NCBI GenBank assembly: GCA_900708905.1
Contig: CAADRB010000011.1
Coordinates: 152,471-216,470 of the forward strand
Source: Hymenolepis diminuta
Taxonomy: Eukaryota > Platyhelminthes > Cestoda > Cyclophyllidea > Hymenolepididae
Direction: 5' to 3'
DNA length: 64,000 nucleotides
The translations under genes and the position numbers were made by a program. Positions 52,679 through 64,000 of this stretch are shown here, in pieces. The notes below the pieces were generated by a model that ran no database searches, had not been told where the DNA came from, and was given only the letters and a program-made list of their open reading frames with translations. Positions within the stretch are counted from its first letter, which is position 1, and the number at the start of each line of letters is the position of its first letter.

Positions 52679-55417
52679 TGGTTTATATTCCAGAGCACTC
52701 AAAGCTGATCCTAGATAAACGATTTCCTTATGATTAGAATATAAATATATCAGTAGAAAATATATTCGTGCTTAAATATCAAGCCTTAATAATTTTCACT
52801 AAAACCAAGATTATTTAAATTACAAATTTTTAAGATTAAAATATTTTCTTAGAATAAAAGTGTTATTCAATATAGCGTATTCATTGCAAAATGCGATAAA
52901 TATTTAGAACAAATATTTTTCGGGGTTATTAACATTTTAATATTAAATAAATTCAGGTCAGCATCAAAAATAAGTCGCACAATGACATAAAATAAAATTA
53001 ATTATTTCCAAAAATATTGTAATTAGATGCCTGAGAGCTCACGTTACATGCACTAATTTAAAACAGAATCAGAAAAATGTTAGAAATAAGTGCAACTAAC
53101 ACAGCGCCCGTTTCTGTTAATGTAATATTATTGAATAAAACAAATACAAGGTTAAATAATTTTTCTTCATAAAATTATTAGCCACACAAATTTATCGTTT
53201 TGTTTTATATTTTATTTTATTAATCATATGATTTATTGAATATTATATCCTGGCAAGTTAGCCGATTGGCTTTTATTATTTTCATAGATTGTCGGTTTCA
53301 GTTATTTTTTGTCTGACAGTTTTACTATTATCTGATAGGAAAATTTAAATCAGGAAAGGTAGACAACATCAAGCATTATAGATGGAAGCGGAAAAACGTA
53401 AACTATTCCTAATTATAGATATTTACAGATTATCGTTTGCGAAATTCTCTATTAAGAACATTCCAAATAAAAGCCGTTGTCGTTCATCATCCCTTCCCCA
53501 CTTCCTTTACTTGCATTTTTTAATATTTATTACCTAAAAAAATACTTCGTTAAATTAAATGTTCACTTATTATCGGACAATTCATACAAATTATTAATCA
53601 GCCGATTTACTAATTGACAGCCAGTAGTTATTTAGTAATATTTAGTTTAATATTAAAAATTATCTGCCTCATTGAATGTCCAAAATTTTCATTTTCGAAC
53701 TTCACTTGAAATTACCAAGATCATTTTCGGGAAACAATTTTAAATTTAATTTAATTCTTATTGAAATGTTTGTTGTCTTGTTAATTTCAACATATTTGTA
53801 TTATAATGAAAAATATTACAGACATCCTAAATATTAATATTCCACAAATAATCTCCTGAACTTTAAGGACTTAGTGGAAAAGCATTAGCAACAGGATACA
53901 TTTTAGTTGCATCAAAGTTGTTAATTCGAAAGGTTATGTAAAAATTATGAGCTAAAAATTGGGCATCAATGAAGCCTGACGATTAGGAAAGTTAGGCCCG
54001 CATTCCACTCTGGGCCTACAGTTACATGAATAGAAACTTTCACAGCAGATATTAACCAATTAACACATCTCCTTTAACTTACCGGTTGGTTTTTTGTTTA
54101 ATTTTGAAGTAGTAGACCAAAGAATAAAATGTTATAAGCAGAAATATTCCCCAAGGCCAAATGCTAAATCACACGGAGAAGAATTTGACACAAGATATCA
54201 ACATAAGATCTATGAATGCATTTGCAAACAGATTAATTCGAGTAGCTTTGCAAATGGCAATGTATGTACATCAGGGCTTGACAAGTGAAACAAATTAGGT
54301 GAAATAATGTATAAAGATCGTCTTTATTTTGGACAATCGAATTATATGCACATATATATATAATCGTTTTGATATGATCAACATGTGCCAATTTATGAAA
54401 AATAAAGGGATAAAAGAATAAATAACACAATAACGATTACTGAAAATATTTTGATTTAAAAGATCTAAATCCAGGATTCAACTTACCTGGCTTTGTTATT
54501 CAAAATTTTAAAACGAAGTTCTTGAGTCGACGAACAAAGGTGAAGAAGGGGAAATAGCAGTTTTATTTAATATTATATTTGACCGTTTTGAAGTTAGCAG
54601 TTCAAATTGTATAATACGCATTGGAGAGGTAAATGTGTCGCATATGATGATGGGTAATTAACCAACATACTAAAAAAATAGTTATGTGATATTTGAGAAT
54701 TGGTTCAAGTGGTCATGCAAAACAAAATAAGTTAAAAATAAAAAGTACGATAAGGTAGAAGATAAATTGATGTCGGAGGGAATAAATCCCCATAAATTAT
54801 AAATAAAAATATTAGCAAGGGCTATTTCGCGTTTAATTAGATAAAATACCATTCTACTGTTGAGATTTTGAAAATGATTTTGAATTTTATGGAAATTAGT
54901 TGAAAACTGGCTAGAATAATGTTTAACTGTCTGCATTTCATGGGGCACTAGTGTATTTAAGGAATATAGATTATTTTATTAAATTCAAAAAAACGTAAAT
55001 GGCTTAAGGACCGATGTAATGTATTATAAGTAAAATTAGTGCAAATCAATTTCTCTTCTTATTACTGCTCCAAATGATAAATTTTGATATAACCTTGAGT
55101 TTAAGAAAACTAAGCATAGAATTGTTTGCGAAAAAATAAATTTAACTCATTATTTAAGATAAAACACATTTTGCTGATTTTCAAAGTGATATATTTCTTT
55201 ATTTAAATCACATTAAATCTAAGTACTAGTAATTTAACCTTGAGCCTTCATTTCTATTGGGTTGGATAACGACCTATGAGGCTCTCGGGATTTTTTGTCA
55301 CGTTATTATAAAATCCGATTTTGTAGTTTCCGTCATTACTTATCGCCGTGGCTCCATCAGACCCTTTTTAATATCATTTTATATTTGATGCATTTGATAC
55401 GGAAACCATAAGCGACT
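52679..55417. promoter_or_regulatory. Divergent 5' region between Dlg and XPR1
   Basis: 2.7 kb separates the two start codons, which point away from each other. The region is very AT-rich with no recognisable gene. Both promoters and any untranslated first exons should lie here, but no specific element can be named from sequence alone. Confidence 0.5.
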
Positions 55418-57003
55418 ATGAAGTTTGCTGAGCATTTATCGGCTCATTTAACACCTGAATGGCGAAAGCAATATATAGAATATGAGGTACGTTTAAATTT
55501 GCCATATTTCATATTTCTTCTAGGCTCTTAAAGAAATTCTTTATAAAACCCTTGATGATTTTGAGGATCTTCCTGTTGTTGATGCTGTCACCGTCAGCAA
55601 ATATTTTGACCAATGTGACACAGTATTTTTTGCAATGTGTCAAGCCGAACTGGATAAGATTAACAACTTTTTTGCAGGTTTAATAAATTTATCTTTATTC
55701 TCGTATTCTAGAAAAGCTTGCTGAGGCTAAGAGAAAGTTCGCGACACTTAGGGACGAATATGATCGGCATTTTTCTGCTCGACGGCGTGCACCTATTCCC
55801 TCCTTTTATATGAGTAGTCCTGCTGTACGTATTAATGATGATGAAGATGATGACGAACGTGGAGGTGATACGAGTTTATATCGAACAGCTGAAGGAACTC
55901 TTGACTACAATCATAGTCCTGTCACTCAGATCAACGATATCGACTTGTTACGCCGTCGAAGAAACACTTTCCGATTAAAAAGGGGTGAAAAAAGACTTGA
56001 GAGCACTGCTCAACAAGTTGGCCAAAATGAAGAGACTCCACGCTTAAAAACATATGACCTAAAACTTGCACTTAGTGAATTTTATCTTAGTCTTGTACTA
56101 CTACAGAACTATCAGAGTCTAAATTACACCGGCTTTCGAAAGATTCTTAAAAAGCACGATAAGGTAAATGCACAAAATTGGTTAACATTTTGTATGCTTC
56201 TAGCTCTTCCAACGTCCGAATGGTCTGGAATGGTATAGAGACGTCATTTCATACGAACCCTTTCATACAGATGATTCGGTCGATTCCATGATTACTGAAG
56301 TCGAGGTAATTTCCAAAAGATATTTCATCTTTTATATCTCACCAAATAAAATTGATTTGCGTCGTAAATTTCAACAAAATGTGTTTCGATGGGTCTGGTA
56401 ATAGCAGCAGAAACTTACCAAATCAAAATCGAAATTGAACTAAACATGTGAAAATTGTTACAAAAAAAAACAAGCAAATTAACAAGTATGTATGGGATTT
56501 ATTGCTATTTTGCCTGAAAGGTTTTGATAAGTATAGTTTGGCATCGGTAATGACCCCCTAAATGACACATATGGCCCCACAAATTTCTGTCGGCGTACTT
56601 TAGCTAAACCATCAAAAATACGCATACAAATTCTGTGTTGATAATGTCCTAATACTAAAGTAACTCTAATCTGGGAGGTGATACATCAATTTAATTGTTC
56701 TACCATCTAGAGTTTGATGTTCCTTCAAGGAATGTAATATCAAAATCTCGTGAGTTGCCACTCGAATTTTTAAAAGAAACGTACTTTAGGCACGATGTAG
56801 TAGTATTCATTATCGATCGAATTTTGACCCAAGTATGCTCATTTTTTGATCACCAAATTTTTTTGGAGAGTTTTCTGTTTTTGTCTGAAATGGATTTCGA
56901 TATTTCAATCCTCATTTTCAGGATTCCTTCACAAAGTTGGAAGGAGGCGATCGCCAGAAAGCCATGAAACGTCTACGTGTCCCTCCATTAACAGCTCAGG
57001 CAC
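55418..57003 (+). CDS. xpr1: XPR1-type phosphate exporter, exons 1-5 (5' part)
   Basis: XPR1 family proteins export inorganic phosphate across the plasma membrane and sense inositol pyrophosphates through an N-terminal SPX domain. Exons: 55418-55486, 55524-55677, 55712-56163, 56204-56305 and 56922-57003, giving 286 residues. The SPX domain is complete: [20 protein letters not shown], then residues 24-74, a helix to about residue 105, an acidic insert near 115-122 (DDEDDDER), and the ligand-binding lysine motif [11 protein letters not shown] at 215-225. Exon 4 reads [15 protein letters not shown] and exon 5 reads [16 protein letters not shown], the conserved linker before the EXS membrane domain. 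Introns 1-3 are 37, 34 and 40 nt. The last donor (GTAAAT at 57004) is phase 1. The EXS half was not found up to 64000; either its exons lie beyond the window or I missed small ones. Confidence 0.9.
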
Positions 57004-58254
57004 GTAAATTGGTGTTCCCTTAATTCCTTATTTTCTTTAACCTACTTCATTATTTCACTTTAACTATATCCTCGGTAATTTTCTCACATATTAATCTTGC
57101 TGTCTTCATTAGAAATCGGAAATCCTTCTGGATACTTTGCTTACCATATTGGTGCTCAGTATATATGAAAAGACATCAACTCCCCTCACTGTATTCACTC
57201 TTGACACTTTAAGTGCTATTCCTTAAACTGTCAACTGTCATACCACGGTAGTCATCTGTTTCGTTAAAGGTGTAGGACTTCATGATTCTTAGTTCATTCT
57301 GTTGTGTGCCTAACCAGAAAAGGAAGCGTCGACACACACACCAGATGGGCTGGGCATAATGAGTCATTCCCTATTGCGTTCGTATTGCAGCATTAGCTGA
57401 TTTTCAAGGCCATTTGTTTTTGGTTGTTTTTGGCCCATTCTGACGTTCACTTGCCTAGTGGCAGTTATGGGCGAGTCAGCTGATATGTGACCTTCAAAAT
57501 CTTGTCTTATTTCGTTCTCCTTTTATTGATTTATTCTTATCCTGTAGATTTGTATTTTTCCCACTGTATATTTATTTTTCGATATTTCAAGTAGATATTT
57601 TTCCTTCATTATGATCCGTTTGAGGAGCGTACTTCTATTGGTATTTCTGGACATTCAGAGACAATAATGACGATTTCATTATTTAAAAAATGTTCTGGAG
57701 GAAAGATATCCTGAAACCTTTGATTTACATATTTGAGTTGGATTATTTTGTGTTTCTATCCTCATTATTGTAGTGTTGTGTTGGGGTAATGTTTTTATTC
57801 TTATATGAGATTTCCTCTTTGTTTAACTTCGCGTTTAACGTAATTGAAAATCATAAAATTACATTTTCAGTGGTTGTTTTGAGGAAATTACCTTATACTT
57901 TACTCAAAAATAAAATTTAAAAGTGGAATCTAGGTCAGTTTTACTATTACTAAGTTCACTGCTTTCGTAAATCTAACGATATATTGGAAAATCTACGGTC
58001 AACATTTTAAAATATGTGCTGAACAACAGCAATTTTTTGTTGATTTTATTGCTTACTTTTGACTGCTTAAACCACGTCAGTGTTGAAAATTGCATATTTG
58101 TAAAAAACGAAATCGTACTTTTTAAGCTATAGTAAAATAACTTATTAATGAAGATTTAAAGTTTTCAGAAACTCCTGAGAAAGTAATATTGGGCTATTTC
58201 CCTGCAGACTACCATTTTCTGATATGTTTTACTACTTTAGCCACACGATGAGCA

Positions 58255-58330
58255 AAGATGGATTTCGAACCTGTGTAATTCAGCAGGTCAAAACTTATGT
58301 GCAATCACTAAAAATTTCCTTTACCAGAGC
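58255..58330 (-). repeat. tRNA-like box B fragment
   Basis: The minus strand of 58271-58261 is GGTTCGAAATC, a perfect box B. No convincing box A or acceptor stem is seen upstream, so it is probably a SINE remnant rather than a tRNA gene. Confidence 0.3.
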
Positions 58331-58769
58331 ATATATTAATTTCGCAAACTGCAGACGTATTTGTCCTGATATATTTTGGGCATTTATTATCATATTTATG
58401 GGGAGTAAACTTTATGATTAATGGGGTCGTTTTGTTTTGTTTCAAACGGTATTTTTCTTCCATTCTAATCAATAAGTTTGCTTGGACCAAAATAAAAGTG
58501 GTTTGCTTTTCACAGTTTTTTCTTCGGCTAAATCGCAAAATTTTCGGACTTAATGTGTATTTTTTGTCAGTTTTATTGATAATTCCCCATATTTGTCGGA
58601 AATTGAATTCTTTCCAATTCTATCCTTTCATTAAACTTGTGAAAGAGACATGATTAGTTAAATTTTGGTAAAACTGGCAGCTGTTATTACTTCATGAAAA
58701 GTTTTGAGGTATATGGCTTCTTAAAATGGAATAGTTATAGTAAATAACTCTCTACCCTATGGGGAAAAT

Positions 58770-58945
58770 TCTTTTCCAACGCTCGTATTGTATAGGAGAG
58801 TTGTAAACTTGAAGCTTCCCTGATTTGAAATTCGCATTATGCCACTCCCTCATTAGTCTAACTTAACCAGCGTGGTAAGCCATTCAGCTCACTAAGTATG
58901 TACCGACGGACATCAAGTCTGTGACCTCTGAGATCACTTCCCAAC
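58770..58945 (-). mobile_element. Degenerate SINE-like copy in putative XPR1 intron
   Basis: Contains cttaaccagcgtggtaagccattc, cactaagtatgtaccgacgg and tctgtgacctctgagatcac, in the same order as the other copies. Minus orientation. Confidence 0.5.
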
Positions 58946-60924
58946 ACCCATCTTTATATGAAGAGAATATCTTCTCGAGGTTCCCTGATGAGAAACTCGC
59001 TTTATTTTTAAAGATCAATTATTTTCTTTAGTCATCTCAACTTGGTAGAATTGCAAGTTACTGTTATGCCTCCAATGCTTCTTTATGTTTTTTTCGCTGT
59101 CATAGAGTTCTTTAGTTTAGACAGGTACTCATAATATCCGGATCTTCCTAATTGAATCAAAATGTATATGATAATTTATCATTACTATCAACTGTATGGT
59201 AACTCGTTCTAGAATATTAACCTACACAAGTTTGTAAGTAACATAGTTTTTATATGCATTTGGGAGTTGATCCTCGATTCTTCTATCCCCTCCAATCAAT
59301 ATAAGCAATCTATTAAGCTTAACCGACACATACTCAAGTCGTCAAGTTTGTATGCTGTGCAGCCTCTGGTATCTTTTCTCTCATTTCTCTCCTCCACTGC
59401 AATTTCTATGCATATGCATGAATTCTATTCGACCAATAATGCGTCAAATTGTAAAAGCAGCTGTTTTCAAGTTAGATACTTTTCTCACCTCGATGCTTCT
59501 AGATGAACACAGAACGTAATGAAATAATATTAGTATCTATTTCTCTAAAGCAGATTCATTCAGCTTCGCCGGGTCTGCAATTTTCAATGGGTTCTTTAGC
59601 ATCTTTATAAGACTTCTGGTATCCTCCAAATCCACCTTTATTTGATGAAAGGGGTGATGAACTTCTGTGGTTGATGGCGGTCTACTTAATCAAGCAGATT
59701 GGAGTATTGAAGTATTCTCGCTCACGTATAAAATAATTGCTTAGATGTATCTCACTGTTAAGTCAATTCAAATGATTCACGGTGCTCCGCAAATTCATTA
59801 AAATTTTATCTAATGGTGATATTTCACTTTTAAGGCGGCTATTATGCCAGCAAGAAAAACTGTAGAGATAAATTAATATTCTAATCTTTATTCAGCATTA
59901 GCATGCTCTAGGTTAACAGTAATGTTGTCAGCAGTGTTAATTCTTTTGTTAGTTTTAATTTCAAAATTTCCTAATACGTTATTGCAAGTTTTATAAATAA
60001 AGTTGTTTAATTGTTTGTTATTTACTTTATTATAAAACTTTTAAATGCGGATATAAATATTTTGTAAATTGGTAAAGAAATTGTAGGTAAAAGGTTAAAT
60101 TGTTTTATTTTTATGTAGCCTTTGGATGGTGAGTCCTTTCTTACAGGATTAATATATTCTTTTTAACAATAAGGAAACTTTTAGCTGATTTCTTGTCAGT
60201 CTTTCTTCATCAGCTCTTTATTTTAACACTTCCGTAGGATTAGACCTCACAAGTTTATAATCGAAAATTTTCATTGACCTCAACATTTTTCGTGATATCA
60301 TTACGGTATGATTCTTATCTAGAGATATCCCCCTTTGTCTTTTAGATGTTTTTGAAATTACTTGAGATCTGACAAGTAAATCTCCTAGATTTTGAATGCT
60401 CTTTAAAAATTTTTGTTAAAATATCCAGATTCGGAAGCAGAGTAATATTCGTTGACGTATATTCACAATTAGCGTTTTTTGAACAAATATCATATCTACC
60501 TCTCCCTCTTAAGATGGGAAACTTCACTTTTGCTAATGGCGTTTAAGTGGCCATTGAAATTCCCTTTATTAGTGGAAATGGAATCTAATAACCTCATCCC
60601 TTTATTTTTCGGTGAAGTGTAGCTTTCAGCGTTTGGCTCAGGCAGAAAATGGATCCATTTTTAGGGTAATCAAACGACTACAACCATTATGAGAATTTTA
60701 CAGGAGAGTTATGATTCCGAGAGATTTTAATTTAAATGAGCTGGGATTTCTAAAACGGAATCTCAATAATTAATGTATAGTAATTTAGAGTGGTGAATGA
60801 TTTGAGAAATCATTATTTTTAAAGTCGACAAAGTATATTTTAAAAGTTCCAAACCCAGAGGGAATTAGATCTTTGCAATTTGGAGAGGTTATTCAACCCC
60901 TCTCACAGACCAAATTTAGCCAAT

Positions 60925-61015
60925 ACTGTTGACCATTAACGTCACTACTGTGCATCTAATGAGTATTAATCTAATGACCTCTGACTTGGTAGACGTGCTC
61001 ATTGATCACCACCAA
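60925..61015 (-). repeat. SINE head fragment
   Basis: The stretch tgacctctgacttggtagac followed by cattgatcacc corresponds to the box B and box A side of the SINE family (compare 6324-6360 and 13134-13172). Only about 90 nt are recognisable. Confidence 0.4.
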
Positions 61016-64000
61016 CGCACATTGAAAGAAAGCAAAGTTCAGGCATGCTGGGCTTTAATTAGCTGTTCCAGTCGCTTGTATAAGTTTCAATTTCGATTCT
61101 TCCAAAGTACGTATGCATCGCTGGCGCATCCTGTAATACCTAGAACATTCAATTTTCTACTAAGAGGTCTTAATCTGTTCTTTAGCATCTCTAATCGGAA
61201 TTAAAATTTGTTTTGATAAATCGATGTTGCTATCTTAATACCCTAATTTTAAAGGAGAAATCTTCTTTTGGAAATCAAAAAACTATTAGTGCCTTAGTTT
61301 TTTTTCGTTTTCTAATTCTGTTTTTTCAATTAGTCACTACTAAATTTAAACATTATGATTATATTAAAAAAAAGGAAAATTATAATGATTACTTATTTAT
61401 AGCATCAGTACTTTTAAATGATTTTAAGTTTCCACGTTATAGAGTAAATTTGCCCTCTTCATCGAAATGTCCTATAATTCAAATAAGAGTTATTGATAGC
61501 ATTCAGGGTGCTCTTCATTAGAATTTCCGACAATTTGAATATGCTTCTTACCGTGTTTCCTCATTAAATTCATGTTAATTCTAAAGCTAATTCATGTGTG
61601 TACTTGTTTGGGATGATTTTGAGTAACTGTCTATTTTGAAATCAATATCTATACATAAATTAGTCTTTTTATAAAAAGGTTTAGTCTTTAATTGACATTC
61701 GGGGTATACATAAGAATTTACCTACAGAATCTTAAACCATCCTGGACTTCATAGGAGAACTTATGACCTTGTGTTTTGCGTGGCAGTTATTCAGTGTCTA
61801 CATCGATTTGAGAATGTCTTTCAGAAGGGAGGCAGTACCATCTTTTCGCTTGAATAAATGGTTTCTGAGCTTCATAGTGTGCTCATAAATAGACAAGTTC
61901 TTGAGCATTCAGATATCTGGAATAGCTGTAGGAATTTCTCGAACGTCAAAGTTTGTACTTTTAATAAGTGGCAACATTTTTCACTCGAATGTTTTAGTTA
62001 ATTTAAGAGTTTGTGCATTTATTTGAAAATTACGCCGATTAGAAGTCATTTACCTTACCTGGCTACTTGTGAGAATTTTGGAACACCTTTCAAATGGTGG
62101 ACTGCTTTTCGGTAAAACTTAAGATTCCATTAGAGTTAAGTGATTTGTTGATACTGGCCACGCGAGTAAGTAAGCAATTCACTCCGGGAATTTTTGATGA
62201 TTTCAGTCGTTTTCAATCGTTTCGGAAGTTAATTTATAAAAGATTGATGGATGATGTATTGATCCCAAAAAGATACAGGAACCAATGATGCTTTTTCTTC
62301 TCCACTAAGTATTCTTCATTATTTTAAAATATTCTGTTAATATCCATTATAATATTCCGATTGTTGTGCAAGTAGTTAGTTTTGAAATTTAGTTGTAAAG
62401 TTGAATAGAAACACATAATGAAGCCAAAATATAAAGTGTTTCGTTAATTAAATACTGGAAGCATCGAGTTGCCCAATTTCCTATAAGAGGTATAATATCC
62501 AAACGTTCTTACTGTCGATTTTCACGATTTGCTTCCCGGGTTCCTGGATAAGGCCACGTCAACGAAATTCAGGTGTTTTTGATCAAATAATTTAATTGGA
62601 AATAGGTCATACCTGTTTGATCCATGAGCAGATGGATGAAACTAGCGTTGTATTTTAGATGTAATAGAGCTCATTACAGGTTTAGCTAGATGAACTCTAA
62701 TCAGGGAATAGTAAATAATTTCGCCTTTCAATTTCTATTCTAATTCACGCAATAAAATACTAATGATCAATAGATCTTATTCAGTTTCAATTTCAGCTTC
62801 TGCAATTCTGATATTTCCAACTAGTTATGCAATAAAACTTGGTGTACTTTTGCCTTGGAAACATAATTCATCGTTAATATAATAGCATAGTAAATTTTGA
62901 AGTTAATTGTCTAATTTATACTTTTTTAACTTAATTGAACTACAACAAATACAAAAAATTGCATCTCCGTACCAACTATTCATAATAATATGAGGATCAA
63001 TGTAAAAAATCACGGATTTTTCATCTTATTTTCGATTTTTAAATAATTCCAAATGCACCCTAATTTGATACTGCGCAATTCATATTGACAGTTGTTTTGT
63101 CTATTTATTTAATCAAATAATCGTTGCTTAATATTGAAGAAATTAAACATAGAAGCTCTCTTCTGATAAGGACTGATCACTATCAAGAAATATTTATTTC
63201 GATTTCATGAATCCCAAAGTTTTCTACTGTTTCAAGTCAATGTCGAACTCAACCGCTTAGGCACTTTTTAAGAGATTTATTCTATGGTGAAATAAACGAT
63301 TAATCGACACTTGAATTCCATAGTTTAAGAAATGAATGTTCTGGATTATATAAAGATGTTTAAAAGTTCTCTTCAATTTCAGGAAGTAATTAGGTTACCA
63401 ATTTTCCGTTGCTCTGTGCCGATTTTTACCATTTGGCATTGTATTAGATACCATGGTTTTTGTGATGGTATCCAGACTCCCAGTGTTTGACCACATTGAT
63501 AAACTCTCATTGAAATATAGTGACTTGAGTATGATTGTCTTCTCCAGGTCATCAAGTATATCGCGTTTGTTTATCCAAACATTTGCGATTGCCACAATAT
63601 GACATGATGTAATCTTGCCAAGAATTGCTCTCTCTGAAATCTTTGGAGTCTTTTGTCCATAGTTCCTAATCCGTTTCCTTTTAATTGGGGCAATTCTTCA
63701 CTTATTTCCTATTCTACGTGTTCTATTCTCATTTAATCCCTCTTGATCTTGACTTTTCAAGATTGTTAGCGGCACTAGAAAAGGATTTTAAATCTGCACT
63801 TATTTTGAAGTTCTTATGCTTCAACATAGATAACCGCGAGATGTGTTTAATCTCTGTCACATTTCCCAAGGTCAAGGCATCTCCATCTTCGTGATTGTGG
63901 TCCTAATTTGGCTCAAAACATGCAGTAATTTAACACTACAAATCCTACCTCTGGAAAATTGTTGATAAGCCGAATGGACTTATATCATCAAGCATGTTTA

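Larger units (their letters stand above)
57004..64000 (+). other. Probable XPR1 intron 5, no coding recognised
   Basis: Begins with the donor of XPR1 exon 5. I looked for EXS-domain signatures and membrane-spanning exons and found none. Frames such as 58414-58653 and 61213-61521 are Phe/Ile/Leu-rich but do not match EXS. It contains two SINE-like copies and a box B fragment. It may be a long intron of at least 7 kb, or may hide small exons. Confidence 0.5.

Noticed and set aside
58414..58653. Hydrophobic frame as an XPR1 EXS exon
   Set aside because: No EXS motif (for example RFWLLKLL or WLADQLNSL), no suitable acceptor, and composition explained by T-rich DNA.
58981..59000. Hammerhead ribozyme core (ctgatgag...gaaac)
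   Set aside because: The CTGATGA is directly followed by GAAAC without room for stem II, and no stem I or III can be drawn.
61213..61521. 102-codon plus-strand frame as a gene
   Set aside because: Lys/Asn/Phe-rich AT composition, no similarity to EXS or any family I know, and no splice context.
1..64000. CRISPR array, prokaryotic operon, phage or endogenous virus
   Set aside because: No regularly spaced repeats, no ribosome-binding-site gene clusters, and all genes are spliced eukaryotic ones. No viral protein was recognised.

Overview
This is an AT-rich (roughly one third GC by eye) eukaryotic genomic window with spliced genes. It carries one complete arginase gene, one complete Discs-large (Dlg) MAGUK gene spread over 39 kb, and the 5' part of an XPR1-type phosphate exporter gene. 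Introns are either very small (34-82 nt) or kilobase-sized. There are decayed tRNA-derived SINE-like repeats and a broken mariner transposase. Together with the protein sequences this points to a parasitic flatworm, most likely a tapeworm with a low-GC genome of the Hymenolepis type. The organism call is inference; no ribosomal or mitochondrial marker is present.

Layout. 1-3860: mostly non-coding, with a weak two-exon candidate near 350-612 and a GA microsatellite. 3914-5339 (+): arginase, six exons, 311 residues, all manganese-binding residues present, one apparent GC-AG intron. 5430-13290: about 8 kb of intergenic DNA between the 3' ends of arginase and Dlg, with three SINE-like copies and a perfect palindrome. 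13523-52678 (-): Dlg, 16 coding exons and 1265 residues, in the order L27, PDZ1, PDZ2, PDZ3, SH3, HOOK, guanylate kinase-like. Its introns hold the mariner remnant, SINE copies, a tRNA-like composite and two unidentified GC-richer blocks. 52680-55417: divergent 5' region shared by Dlg and XPR1. 55418 to beyond 57003 (+): XPR1 exons 1-5, covering the whole SPX domain. The EXS/transmembrane part was not found in the remaining 7 kb, so the gene probably continues past the window.

Each exon set was joined by hand using donor and acceptor motifs, codon phase across every junction, and family similarity. The arginase and Dlg totals are exact multiples of three and end at the expected family C-termini. 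The three genes have unrelated jobs: arginine hydrolysis, polarity/junction scaffolding and phosphate export. Nothing suggests co-regulation beyond the head-to-head Dlg/XPR1 arrangement. I see no CRISPR, operon, rRNA or intact tRNA gene, and no evidence of a new molecular system. The most useful points are the GC-AG intron, the microintrons, the SINE family and the mariner fossil.
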